Origin: Physcia stellaris
Lineage: Eukaryota; Ascomycota; Lecanoromycetes; Caliciales; Physciaceae
Direction of reading: 5' to 3'
Length of the DNA stretch: 64,000 bases
Assembly (NCBI GenBank): GCA_018902385.1
Contig: JABSSW010000032.1
Location: forward strand, 124,001-188,000
Shown here: positions 44,915 to 55,942 of the stretch, in pieces
How the letters are laid out: every line of letters begins with the position of its first letter
How positions within the stretch are numbered: the stretch's first letter is position 1
Translations under genes and position numbers: made by a program
The notes under the pieces: generated by a model
Told to the model about the DNA's origin: nothing
Seen by the model: the letters and a program-made list of their open reading frames with translations, nothing else
Database searches by the model: none

Positions 44915-46505
44915 CTAGCCAAGTTGCTCGGTGATCCTAGAAATGAATAAACCACCTACTCTACTACTTAAAACGTGAAAGCAACTTACGGTTCATAAGC
45001 ATCTCTCAAATCAATGCGTAGATCCATAGCCTCAGTAGCTTCGTCCGTTCCGGATCCCTGTGACGAGTCGAATAGAATGAAATCTTGTCCCTGACCAGCA
45101 ACTGGCGCCGGCGTAATAGGATCCGCATCGCTTGAGGAAATCGGGGATGGTTCTTCGGATGGAGCAGCTGCTGGACTCGGCGTCGATGGCGGTACCTTGT
45201 GATCACACTTTCATCGTATCAGCAAGCATTTCCAGTATTACTTCAGAGCACCAGGGTAAATATGTTACTTTGCGATGCCCCTCGTGACAGGGCGTACAGG
45301 CGCGAGCCTCTCTTACAGCCTTCATACGGGCTTTCTCTCCGTCCGAGAAGCATCTCCTACGCCTCTTCTGTTTAGGCCTCATGTTTAGGTCAAACGTCTG
45401 GCTAAGCCCGGGAATTGAATCCCGGTCCTCGTGGGATGGCTTCCTTGCTGGATGACTTCTTCTTCGATCCGGTAGGGCTGGCTTCTGCTTAGGTCCCGGG
45501 TACCTTTTATTCGTTCCTTTGACCTGTGGAGAGGTCTTTTGGCCATGGCGTTGGTCTTGTTCAGGTTCAGGTTTGGGCTCACTTGGGACTGGGTAGTGGA
45601 TGATAACAATACCGTTTCGCGTTACTACAAATGGTAGTATCACCTGGTCAGCAGATCCATCATGTAGGAACATACATTTGAAGTGCAATTTGTCGTTCTC
45701 TTGAACCGAGGGATCGGATTGAATTCCACCAATTCGTTCAAGAAAAACCACTGACCGTGGGGATAGTAGCTTCGATCCCGTCCTTGAGTATCCTGGATTG
45801 ATCCATGCTCGCTACGATGTGCTCTCAATGGCTTCCATGGCTCATCCTGGTCCATATAAGATCCTATTGCATCTTCGTATAAAGATCTCGGACTCCTTGA
45901 CGATCCATGACCACTATTTCCTGGCGATGGTGTGGGGATGAAAAAGGAGTTGATCCATGTTCATCCGATGGTGGATTGTGTCCCTCTCCATGGTTGAGAA
46001 AGGCGGTACTGTTGCCTTGCCTTAGATCGCCAGGTGGCAGTAAGGGCTCTTGGGTATATCCATGTGGCCCGTGGACATAGGGAGGCTCCTGTCCCGGAAC
46101 GGCATATCCAGTGCCTACATCCATGTGGGTCATAGGTACCTGAGAAAATGGAGAAAAGGAAAAGCCCCGACTCTGTATGTATGGATACACATTGCCAGAG
46201 TAGTTTGATGGTCCATTATCCGGGCTCCAGGCATTATAAGGCATGAGATTTGGACTGGGACCTTGCAAATGGGACCAAACATCCATCCGGGGATCTTGGA
46301 GGTACTGATACTTTCGACGTGGCTGTCCTATCACATATTGGTTGGCCTGATTACACTGCGGCTCCAATGGGGCTGTCGACTGTGGTTCTGTCGTCCTAAT
46401 AGGATTTACTTTTGGATTCTGTCGCCATTCCAAAGGTTGGTCAAATCTGTATGTACTCCACTCATCCTGACCTGGCTGGTGCATCTGCATTGGAGCTTCG
46501 CGCAT
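44915..46505 (-). CDS. Uncharacterised protein with basic Cys-rich motif, possibly a DNA-binding regulator
   Basis: The N-terminal part (46505 to about 45870) is rich in Gln, Pro, Tyr, Ser and Gly, like activation or disordered regions. A later exon carries 'KRRRRCFSDGEKARMKAV' followed by 'RACTPCHEGHRK', similar to the basic-plus-CxxC stretches seen in many fungal regulators, but without a full Zn2Cys6 or C2H2 set. Two downstream introns are clear: about 45270-45196 and a short one near 44995-44940. The final exon ends 'YEPITEQLG' at 44915. The junction between the N-terminal frame and the exon starting near 45751 is not resolved: it needs either a weak donor or there is an indel. The two halves could be separate genes. 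No function is assigned. Confidence 0.5.
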
Positions 46506-48275
46506 ATGTGAGACTTCCCACCAGAGGAGGTATTTGTGATATAGTATGGCAACCGTAGTCCAGCTGGCAATATGATCGATCGAGAACCGCCAGACACACC
46601 AGAAAAGAACTTAACCACGCGGATGGCAGCGACTGGAGACCTCGGAGTAGGTATTAGAGAGACCAACGGCACCAAAACAGGATGATCGATGCTTTGATTA
46701 GCGAAGACTTTACTAGTCTCCTACATTGGCCGTGTTTAGGACGGTAATCCTGCTTTAGCAAACCGGTCGGTAAATTGCGAGATAGGTCCTACTCCAGACT
46801 GACTGTTGGTCCCGAAACCTTATAGAAGAGGGCCGATAGAAATAGATCTATGTATGATTGTAGTCCGCTACGTTGGTCAGATGCCAGGTCTAGGTGGCCG
46901 TCGACGAGGGTCGGAGGGCGATACACGTAGCTTTCCTTGGCCCGACGTATACTACTCACAAGGTAAAAATAATCGGACAAGGCCGAAGCTGTTCCTGTAT
47001 ACAAGTATATACTCAAATGGGTCAATCGTACGACGTAGGAGAAAAAGAGATCGTGGGCATGTCTTTGTATCCCAAATGGTCGGGTTCCATCTGTGTGTAA
47101 GCAAGAACAAGGCAACCGCTGAGTTGGCAGTATCGAAGTTACGAGACGAGAGTAAGAGCTCACCGCAGCTCGAAATGGTTACCGCAATGGAAGAAAGAGG
47201 AGATGGTGACGAAGACGGTTCATGTATGGAAAACCTTCATGGGCTGTGACGAGAGCATGCAGGAGAGCCCAAGGGGGCTTGGCGAAGGAAGCGTGGGTGT
47301 TTCCTAAAAGGGTGACCGAGCCTCCCCCACGCTCGGTCTATCGTACCATTCGTGTGATGATAGGATAAGTACCCGTGTGGTAGATGGCTTTGATATGCCT
47401 TTGGATGAGAGCCTTGTAAAAAGCCCTGGAAGAATCCGGGTCATTCTCGCCAACCGTGCCTCCTTGTTGGCTAATCAGTTGCTCGGAAAGACAGAATGCC
47501 CTGAGGTCAGTTCCAGGGCAGAGCCGCTTTGATATGAATTAGCCGTGTAGAACCCTACCACCGGCACTATTCGCCCGTTGTTCACCGGATTTAATGTTGA
47601 GGTGCAGACGACTACCGTAACGTGCAAGCAATTTGCGCCGTGGAGGCAGTCATCCGACTGAGCTGCAAGAGCGGAGTCGATGTGTACAACGTTACTGTTG
47701 GGAAGAAGCAGGTGAGCAAAGAAATACAATGAGCTGAGTTGGAAGGAATTCTGGAGAGATGATGGATATGTACGGACTCGACTGGGTACGGATTAATGGA
47801 TTGTGGAGATGATGTCATGTCTTGGCGTTCACATGCCTTGCCACCTGGAGAGCTGCTCTCTCCTTTATTTGGTAGAGACTAAAGTAGTCGTGTGCGTTAC
47901 AGTATTCAGAGTGTTCTTATGCTACAAATAAATGCCGTGCTTTCTCCTCCCGTAGCATTCGAGCTGATCGTGGTTCAATATTCCCGGACCACTTGAAATT
48001 AGGAAGATCGAGGCTGGGAATAAGGTAGGTACTGGGTATTGAGCTATTGCATATCGACCTAGTATCCTGCAAGATCCAACTTCTACCAATGCCTGGCTTT
48101 GCTAGTACATGAAGCTTATAAATGTCCAGACCTTTTGCTCATACATGGTGCTTATAAATGTATATCGAGTGGGAATATATAAATTCGATGCTTTCCAGTG
48201 TCTTGCTCACAGTGTCTTCGAATAACTAGAGAGCCCCTCAGAAATTCTCTCGACCGCCATCCAAAAGACCAAATC
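46506..48275. other. Long intergenic stretch, no supported gene
   Basis: At nearly 1.8 kb this is one of the larger gaps. Frames on both strands (for example 46806-47249 and 47475-47818) are short, start at non-ATG codons or lack any motif. Composition is ordinary, and I see no transposon ends. Confidence 0.45.
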
Positions 48276-48948
48276 ATGGCCGCTGTTGTAGACAGATCTA
48301 AACCCTACTTCCCTTTGGCTGGCCAAGCGGACGATGGCTGGTCTAAAGAAGGTGAAGCGACTGCCACATGCTTCTGTGGCGCCGTGCAGATAGCATTCGT
48401 AAGTCTTGCGTCTGACTTATCCCTCGAATCTGTGTTTGATCTCCATGTCCATCTTCCCTACCCGAAGCCTTTGATATGGTCTCTGCTCTGACATCATCTC
48501 AAAACCGTAGCCAACCGAGAGCCCAGGCCTTGTCGATAGTTTCGTCTGCAACTGCAGCGACTGCCGCAAAATCACCGCCTCCATGTTCGCCTCCAACTTT
48601 ATTGTTGACGACACATACATGAAGCACCTTCGTGGCCAAGACAACCTCAAGACCTTCAGCCAAGCGCGGACCATCGCCTCCGGCAACACTATGACCAATT
48701 ACTTCTGCTCCACGTGCGGCACACTCATGTACCGTGTCAGCTCCGGCTTGCCAGGTCGCAGTATTCCGCGCATTGGCACTGTAGATGACTTCCATCTGCA
48801 CGAGACCAAGTTGAGGCCTAGGGTGGAGCAGTTTACCAAGGACCGTGTGAACTGGCTATGTGGTCTGGAGGATGTCAGACAGGTCGAGGGAAGTGCGTAT
48901 GGTGCCGCGAGTGGAGGCGAAAAGGAGGCGGGTGAAAAGACTGTGTAG
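48276..48948 (+). CDS. GFA/CENP-V-type zinc-binding protein
   Basis: Exons 48276-48398 and 48511-48948 join to 186 aa. The zinc-binding pattern of the glutathione-dependent formaldehyde-activating (GFA)/CENP-V fold is complete: 'CFCGAV' near the N terminus, 'CNCSDCRK' just after the splice, and 'FCSTCGTLMY' in the C-terminal half. Members bind zinc and some bind glutathione; most fungal members, including this one, have no proven substrate. The protein lacks a signal peptide and is likely cytosolic. The C terminus is Gly/Glu-rich. The intron falls between two zinc motifs and is needed for a full set. Confidence 0.88.
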
Positions 48949-49952
48949 GTCCACTTGATAGAAAATTGGATTCAGCATGCAAACTAGCCTGAGGCGGAGA
49001 CCTGATTCCTTTCATACCAAGCAAAGGCACAATGGAGTACACGAGCCTAAAGAACAAACACGATCTCAGGATAGAGTTCCCTGTTGGTGTTGAAGGTAGG
49101 AAGCTGCCGGAAGAATCTGGGTGAAGAACTGAAAAAAGCAGTGAAAGCTACAGGTCTCACCTCCCTACCATTCTTCTTTATTCTCGAAGGCTTCTAATCC
49201 TCTCCCGTTATCCGTACGTACCGTTTTAATGCTACCCGCTTCATGACGCTGCACCTTCGAACGAGAATTTTCTATTTTCTGTCTTTACGGTAAACCTGGC
49301 CCTGCTACGTGCATCCCATAGTCTGGTGTGGTGCATTTACGCCTCTAATCCATCACCACTAATATGTCCATTGTGGCAAGGCGCGTAACCCTTGATGCAA
49401 AACATATACATAAGAGGTGGACTGCCAAGAGGAATATTACATGTCGAAGAGCAGAAATGTGAAAGAACCGAGACAACGACTTGATAGACCGAGGGAAGAT
49501 ATTTCCGGGTACGTACCCCGATTGACAACTTGGCGATAGAATGGAAAATCATCAACTGTAAAGTCAAGAATTAGACCAATTAGATCGCGTGTACATGTAC
49601 CTGCGATGGACGACATCTATTCGACTTTCCGAATTACGAATTATTAGGCTGTAAAAGCATGCTTTGTTAATACTACGCAGCCGAAATCTCGATGAGTCTT
49701 TGGGACAATCTTCGGCATTATTTATGTAGTTGTTTTTAGCTACTTTCCGAGAAATACAGGGACTGGAAAAAGGCATCAAATTTGAGATGGTGATAGAGGC
49801 TCAAAGGGTTGCTTTAGGGTTGGGGGATCCTCCGGTCGCGGAGTGTTTGCCGAGCTTGGCAGCGCATTCGCTAAATTTGTTTCAAGATGCTGCGCGAGCT
49901 CCAGCTCCAGCTTCCCCAACAGCAATTGATCGAACATACCATATTGTTAAGC
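48949..49952. other. Intergenic, promoter side of ILV5
   Basis: No coding sequence is supported. A plus-strand ATG at 49887 is in frame with ILV5 and would add 22 residues; I prefer the ATG at 49953, which gives a normal mitochondrial presequence. Confidence 0.45.
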
Positions 49953-51455
49953 ATGGCGTCCAGAGCCTGTGGTCGCGCCTTGACAGGCTCATTCTCTAGA
50001 CAATTGGCCTCATCCACTGCTCAGCGAAGGACATTCGTCTCAGCTTTGAACAAATCAAGAGGGGCTGTTTCAGCGTCGCTGCGCCCAGCTGTCAGTACAT
50101 CTTTGACCCAGGCTCGCGGCTTGAAGCAGATCGACTTTGCGGGCCATAAGGAGACTGTATACGGTAAGTACCTGTTACAATTGCCTTCATGAAATAGCCT
50201 TAACATCTTTTTAGAGCGCGAAGATTGGCCAAGACAAAAGCTATTGGTACGTGGAGCCATTGGACAGCTGAAATCACGGTCCAGGACCAAGTCATGCACG
50301 ACAATAACACATGCTCATTACTGCCTCTATAGGAGTACTTCAAGAACGACACACTCGCGCTCATCGGTTACGGTTCGCAAGGGCATGGGCAAGGCCTCAA
50401 CCTTCGTGACAATGGCTTAAATGTCATCATTGGCGTGCGGAAGAATGGCGCATCTTGGACAGAAGCCAAAAATGATGGCTGGATACCAGGAACCAATCTC
50501 TTCGATGTCGACGAAGCTATCTCCAAGGGCTCCGTGGTCATGAATCTGCTTAGCGACGCAGCACAAAGCGAGACATGGCCTGCCATAAAACCCCAGTTGA
50601 CTAAAGACAAGGTAATGGATCGGTTGCAGCACTTTAGCGGGGCAATGCGGCTGAAACTCATAGACTCTGTACTTCTCACATGGCTTTTCTCCAGTATTCA
50701 AAGACCTTACCAAGGTCGACGTTCCAACGGACATTGATGTTATTCTGGTCGCACCGAAGGGCTCAGGGCGTACTGTCAGATCATTGTTCAAAGAGGGAAG
50801 GGGTATTAACTCGTCTATCGCCGTTTACCAAGACGTTACTGGTAAAGCGGAGGAGAAAGCTGTGGCTCTGGGTGTAGCAGTTGGCTCTGGTTACCTCTAC
50901 AAAACGACGTTCGAGAAAGAGGTCTATTCTGATCTGTACGGCGAGCGAGGCTGCCTTATGGGTGGCATCCACGGCATGTTCCTTGCGCAATATGAAGTCC
51001 TGCGAGAGAGGCCATAGCCCCAGCGAAGCATTTAACGAGACCGTCGAAGAGGCAACACAAAGCTTGTACCCATTGATCGGTGCCAATGGCATGGATTGGA
51101 TGTACGCAGCGTGCTCTACTACAGCTCGACGAGGCGCTATTGGTAATTGACCCAATGTACTCATACTTTTCGAGGCTAACCCACCTGATAGATTGGTCTT
51201 CCCGCTTTAAGGATACCTTGAAACCCGTCTTCAATGATCTGTATGACAGTGTGAAGAACGGCACCGAGACCCAGCGATCCCTTGACTTCAACTCGCAGTC
51301 GGATTATCGTGAGAAGTATGAGCAAGAAATGCAACAAATTCGCGATTTGGAGATATGGCGAGCTGGAAAGGCCGTTAGGTAAGGGGAATCACATGAGGAA
51401 GAGTCTATGGTGCTAACAGGTGCTCAGATCTCTTCGTCCCGAGAACCAGTCTTAA
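49953..51455 (+). CDS. ILV5: Ketol-acid reductoisomerase (mitochondrial), with one frame break
   Basis: Exons 49953-50163, 50215-50246, 50333-50611, 50664 to 51142, 51192-51378 and 51428-51455. The enzyme converts acetolactate and acetohydroxybutyrate to the dihydroxy acids of valine and isoleucine synthesis, using NADPH and Mg2+. The presequence is Ser/Arg-rich ('RALTGSFSRQLASSTAQRR'). Motifs include the NADPH-binding 'GYGSQGHGQGLNLRD', 'LVAPKGSGRTVR', and 'GERGCLMGGIHG' and 'SLYPLIGANGMDWMYAACST' in the C-terminal domain. Near 51001-51015, in a GAGAGAG run, the frame shifts: 'QYEVLR' is followed by a stop in one frame, while 'ERGHSPSEAFNE' continues in another. A 2-nt loss explains this, and no intron can. 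All other exons are intact, so an assembly error or a very recent break is likely. Confidence 0.9.
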
Positions 51456-51707
51456 GTTGCTGGAATTTAGCGCGCTTTAGACAGGTCATCGAGGCGTCAT
51501 CTGTATGGTATATCTGGCCCGAGCTGTGTTCACCTGAAAGAAGTTCATAGAAAAGTTTTCAATTTTAGTGCAAAGATTCCGACTTCGGCGGCCCGAGGTT
51601 TATATGCGGGATGATGAAATTCCCTTCTGAGCGTGAAGAGTTGCATGCTAACGCTGATCTTGTTGATCGTGATACTCTCTACCTCATGATATCTATAACA
51701 GTTGACG

Positions 51708-53032
51708 ATGGCAGATGCGAAACCTTCCCTACCACTCGAGCGCTCCTCTGTACAGGCTGCTCATGAACTAATCAAGAAGCACATTCACAGGACCCCCGTA
51801 CTTACCTCCAAGACTTTATCAGATCTCGCATCCGCACCTCAGTCCCTAGAAGCACTGGTCGGTACGCCATTCGAAGGACAGAGACCCGCTCGACCGAAGA
51901 TCAAATTCTTTTTCAAGTGTGAAAATTACCAGCGCATCGGGGCATTCAAGTCCCGAGGAGCTTTCCACGCTCTTGCTAGACTAAACAAGGAGGAACTTTC
52001 GCGTGGCGTCGTAACGCACAGCTCGGGTAGCGACTCCTCCTGATAGCCGGACTGTGGCCAACCGCTCATTGCCCATGTGTAGGGAACCATGCGCAAGCCC
52101 TTGCTCTTGCGGCTCGTACATATGGCATCCGAGCTCACATTGTAATGCCCACTATATCGACCCCGTCTAAGATCGCTGCAACGCAGGGCTATGGCGCGGA
52201 AGTGATATTCAGTGGCAGTACCTCCCAAGAGCGGGAAGCTGTGGTGGAAGATGTGATCAAGAGAACAGGAGCTGTGCTGGTGCCACCGTATGACCATCCG
52301 AACATTCTGCTTGGTCAAGGGACGATGGCATTGGAGCTGGAGGAACAAGTCAGAGACCTTGTGGATGAGGACCCGAGGTTAAGCGTCCACTCTGGTGGAT
52401 CAGAGCATATCAAAGGCGATGTCAATGGGACAACGACCGGCGAACATAAAGCTTCGTCAGACAGTGGACCTAGGCACCTGGATGCTGTCATCACGCCTCT
52501 CGGTGGTGGAGGTATGCTTTCAGGAGTCGCGACAGCACTAAGCGGTACAGGTACTGTGGTATTCGGTGCTGAGCCATCATTCGAAGGCGCAGACGATGGA
52601 CGAAGAGGCCTCGCAGCCAAAGAGCGGATTACGAGCGTCAAGACGCTGACCATTGCCGACGGTTTGCGAACCCCTGTCGGTGAATTAACGTGGACTGTGA
52701 TCAGTGAGCAAAGCAAGGTCAGGGGGGTCTTCGCCGTCAGCGAGGAGCAGATTCTGAGAACGATGAAGCTGGTGCTGGAACGTATGAAGGTCTTTGTTGA
52801 ACCTAGCGCCGTGGTGGGTTTGGCCGTGTGCCTGTACGACGAAGAGTTCCGACACTTGGTGGAGAAGGAAGGGGGAGAGGAGGGCTGGGATATTGGTGTC
52901 ATACTAAGTGGGGGCAACACAACGGTCGAGGCGATTACGAAGATGTTTGAGGTTGGGGAGAACAAAGGAGAGAGAGCGGAGGGTAAGCTTGGCAAGGATG
53001 GCCAAAGAGTTGCGGAGAACGTGGCGGGGTAG
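51708..53032 (+). CDS. PLP-dependent serine racemase / serine-threonine dehydratase-like enzyme
   Basis: Exons 51708-52026 and 52083-53032 join to 422 aa of fold-type II PLP enzymes. The PLP lysine is in 'GAFKSRGA', the substrate loop is 'SSGNHAQALALAART' (rebuilt by the splice), and 'GGGGMLSGVA' binds the PLP phosphate. 'YDHPNILLGQGTMALEL' is typical of serine racemases and catabolic dehydratases. There is no C-terminal ACT regulatory domain, so it is unlikely to be the isoleucine-feedback-controlled Ilv1. A loop of about 40 residues, rich in Gly, Ser and Thr, is inserted before the PLP phosphate site. It lies about 250 bp downstream of ILV5 on the same strand. Racemase and dehydratase activities cannot be told apart from sequence. 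Confidence 0.88.
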
Positions 53033-53419
53033 AGTCAAGCGTGTTGTGGTGTTATCATCATAAAGTACCAAAAGCTCTATCTCATGGCGATGATATAATA
53101 TATGCCACATGGTGCAGGAACGAATCTTCATTGGGCTTTATCTCACAATGTACTACACCTCTGATCCTGGCTGTTGTCCCTTGGCTGCAGCGCTGCATGC
53201 AAATGCTTGACGTATGGACTTCCGCTTCACCCAGATCACAATGTCATGTAATTCACCCGACCTTTTACTGATGTTGATTTCCTTCTTGTCTTTCGCCTTG
53301 ATCTATGCTCGATATACTGCGCTCTTCTGATTTGATGCCCTCTACTAGCCCCAACTCCAAACCTTCGGTGGCGCCCTCGCCGCAATCCTCCCGTTCGCTA
53401 GCGCATCGCATACTTCGAG
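53033..53419. other. Intergenic, no supported gene
   Basis: A gap between two same-strand genes with no feature I can name; it must hold the terminator of the PLP enzyme gene and the promoter of the next gene. Confidence 0.4.
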
Positions 53420-54959
53420 ATGGCTGCACATAGTTCCCGCCCCCCGAGAAATAGCGTCGAGCAAAAAAGCCTCTTGAGACACTCCTTCGATGGCATTGAT
53501 GATGTGGAAAGTCTTGAGAACGGGCATACCAGCATCAATGGATACCACACAAGACGACGGAGTCACTCGGGGGACGACTGGTATCGATCGGGAAAGATAT
53601 GGAGTTCGGGGTCAGCTTGGTTGAGACCGCGCAACTTGATCGTAGCGCTGGTCGTGTTACTTGCGGTCAGCGCAGTCGGAACGTTATGGCATCGATCTTC
53701 GAATGAGCCAAATTCAGCCCCAGTAGCTGGGGGTAAAACCGCTCATGTTAGTCCGTGGAAGAAGCCCAAGGGATTCAAGATCATTGGACTCATATTCTTT
53801 GGGAGGCAACGGACTGTCGAAATACTGGACTGTTATCTGAAGAGAAATCTGGTGTCCAACGGAGGCTTCCTTGACGAAGTCCTGTGGGTCGCCAATACCC
53901 ATAATGAGGACGACCTGAAGTATATGGACAACCTGGTCAAGAGCTCGGCGCTTTACAGGAATCTCACCCTCATCGACCTTGGCTATGCTCAAGTTTGGGA
54001 ACATGCCGTTGACGACAAGAACATGTTCATCAAAATAGATGATGATATGGTATGTCTATTATCGCTTGTTGTCTTGCCGTGTCCTTCTATGCTGATGAAC
54101 GCTAGGTTTATTTCAGCGATAATGCTATCGCCGACATTGTCTATACTAAGATTAAGCATCCAGAGACCCTGGACGTTGTTGCAAATCTGGTTAATAGTCC
54201 TGAAACTGGCTGGCTACATTATCATTTTAGGGCTGTTCACGCCTATCTTCCGGAGATGAACCCCCGAAAGACCCAAAACCTGCATCATTTGGCCCGAAGG
54301 CCTGGCGCGCTTCAGCTCTTCCGAACTGGGAAGGTCACAACATGACATTTCCTTTGGGCGAGAAGGGTACCGGTGGCGAGGTTCTGGAAGACGGTGCTCC
54401 TGGAGCACCACCTTTCAAAGGTCATCGTTGGCTCCCACTCAAGGAGCAAGAGAAGAACCTTTACAATACCCCCATCAGTCACACGCAATATGATGCCTAT
54501 GGGCCCGATTGGACGAGCTGGGCGCTTGCTGCACAAGTGCAGTATTCACTTCTCGAAAATATTGAGAAGGATCAGCTTGACAAGTACCACTATGGTGGCG
54601 GCCTAAACCCAGCGCGTGAGGGTATTTGGGATATGAAGTATGCCCGGATGAATATCAACTTTATGGCAATATGGGGAAAGGATGTCCTCAGCGCTGTGCC
54701 ATTTGGGGACACAGACGACGAACGATTCTTATCTGAAACCGTAACGCGGAGGTTAGGCAGACGTGAGTCTTTACAGTGCTACCTTGCCACATCTGCTGAC
54801 GCGATCTTGCTAGCGCTCTATGTGAACACCCATGCCATTGCTGCCCACTTCAGCTTTCGAACACAGCATGAGATATTTGACTCTGATCTCCTCAGTCGTT
54901 GGCGGGCATACGCAAACGAGATGATCTGTACCAAAGAGAATCAAATACCAATATCTTGA
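53420..54959 (+). CDS. Type II membrane glycosyltransferase-like protein, with one frame break
   Basis: Exons are 53420-54049, 54106 to about 54770 and about 54814-54959. One transmembrane helix near residues 75-92 ('LIVALVVLLAVSAVGTLW') with an N-terminal cytosolic tail gives a Golgi-type topology. The lumenal part begins 'FKIIGLIFFGRQRTVEILDC' and has the DxD-like 'IKIDDDMVYFSD', which fits a GT-A fold; similar proteins are widespread in Pezizomycotina but unnamed. Near 54259-54265, at a run of five C, the reading frame changes: before it the frame reads 'AYLPEMN', after it 'WRASALPNWEG' and 'FKGHRWLPL'. One missing C would explain this. The last intron rebuilds 'LYVNTHAIAAHFSF'. Sugar donor and acceptor are unknown. 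Confidence 0.7.
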
Positions 54960-55942
54960 AAGATCCTCATTTCAGTAAGAGAACCAGCCACAACCATTGC
55001 AGTCTGGATCGCCGTGACCTTGTCACTGGATATATTGAGTAAGGGAACAAAGTTACCCGCTGAAACAGGACATCCTGAAGATTCGGAACATAGCTTCACC
55101 GAGCTGTTTTCATCAATCTCGATTCCTCCTGCTGAATCATTCTCACAGTCACAATGTTTCTTCCGCCGAAACAAAGGTGGACGAGCAAGTCTGACATCTA
55201 GCTTGGTCGCCAATCGGTGAAGTTTTAAGCTATGAATGACGAGGAACTATCGATCGTCGCAGCAGGATGACTGGATAAGGTACTACAAGGGCCATCTCGA
55301 CGGTGTTCACGCATTAGTGCTCACACCTTTGAATCTACTGTTCTTGTACGGCCTTAGTCCTCAGCCGTAAAGGACGTTATTGGACTAGATATGAGGAAAT
55401 CTAGAGGGGATCATAGAGCAGAGTTATAGAGACTTGCAAATGCTACAATTTACCGACCTCGAATGCTGACAAATGTTCGTAATCTGTATGGCTATGTCGC
55501 CTTCATCGCTACCCAATACTAACTACCTTGCTCATAATGACCCCAAACGTGAAGCGTTTCTGATAGGGGCTCTTGTTTTGACTTTACCCCTGACAGATCG
55601 CTTAGTCAGCCCTACGACCCCTTCACTTCCACTAAGCGGCATCATCCCTCCTAAGAATAGAATCACTACCCAACCTCAACAGCTTTGACTCGCTCTCAAC
55701 AGCCCACGCAGTCCTATTGTCCCTCGGGCTGTAATCATGGTCACTTAACCCACATTTTATTGTACGCCAGTATTCACTGAGACCTGACTGATTTCCTCCA
55801 GCTTGTCGCTTCAAAACACCATTGCTCATTTCGATCCTTCCATGCTCCTACCTACTTAATCCCAACAGGATTGGGGATATATACTCAGCTTCGTTAGCTT
55901 AACACCTTCGCTCTTTTCTGACTCTCAAAAACTACCGCCACG
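54960..55942. other. Intergenic, promoter side of STE7
   Basis: No supported gene in about 980 bp. Frames are short and without motifs. A long 5' leader for the MAPKK gene is possible. Confidence 0.45.

Noticed and set aside
44497-44955. Hydrophobic minus-strand frame downstream of the Cys-motif gene
   Set aside because: The last exon of that gene reaches a stop at 44915 in the correct phase. The long frame is out of phase with the splice junction.
47475-47818. Possible small secreted protein in the long intergenic gap
   Set aside because: The two overlapping minus-strand frames are in different phases; one starts at a non-ATG codon and neither has a convincing signal peptide with a continuous mature region.
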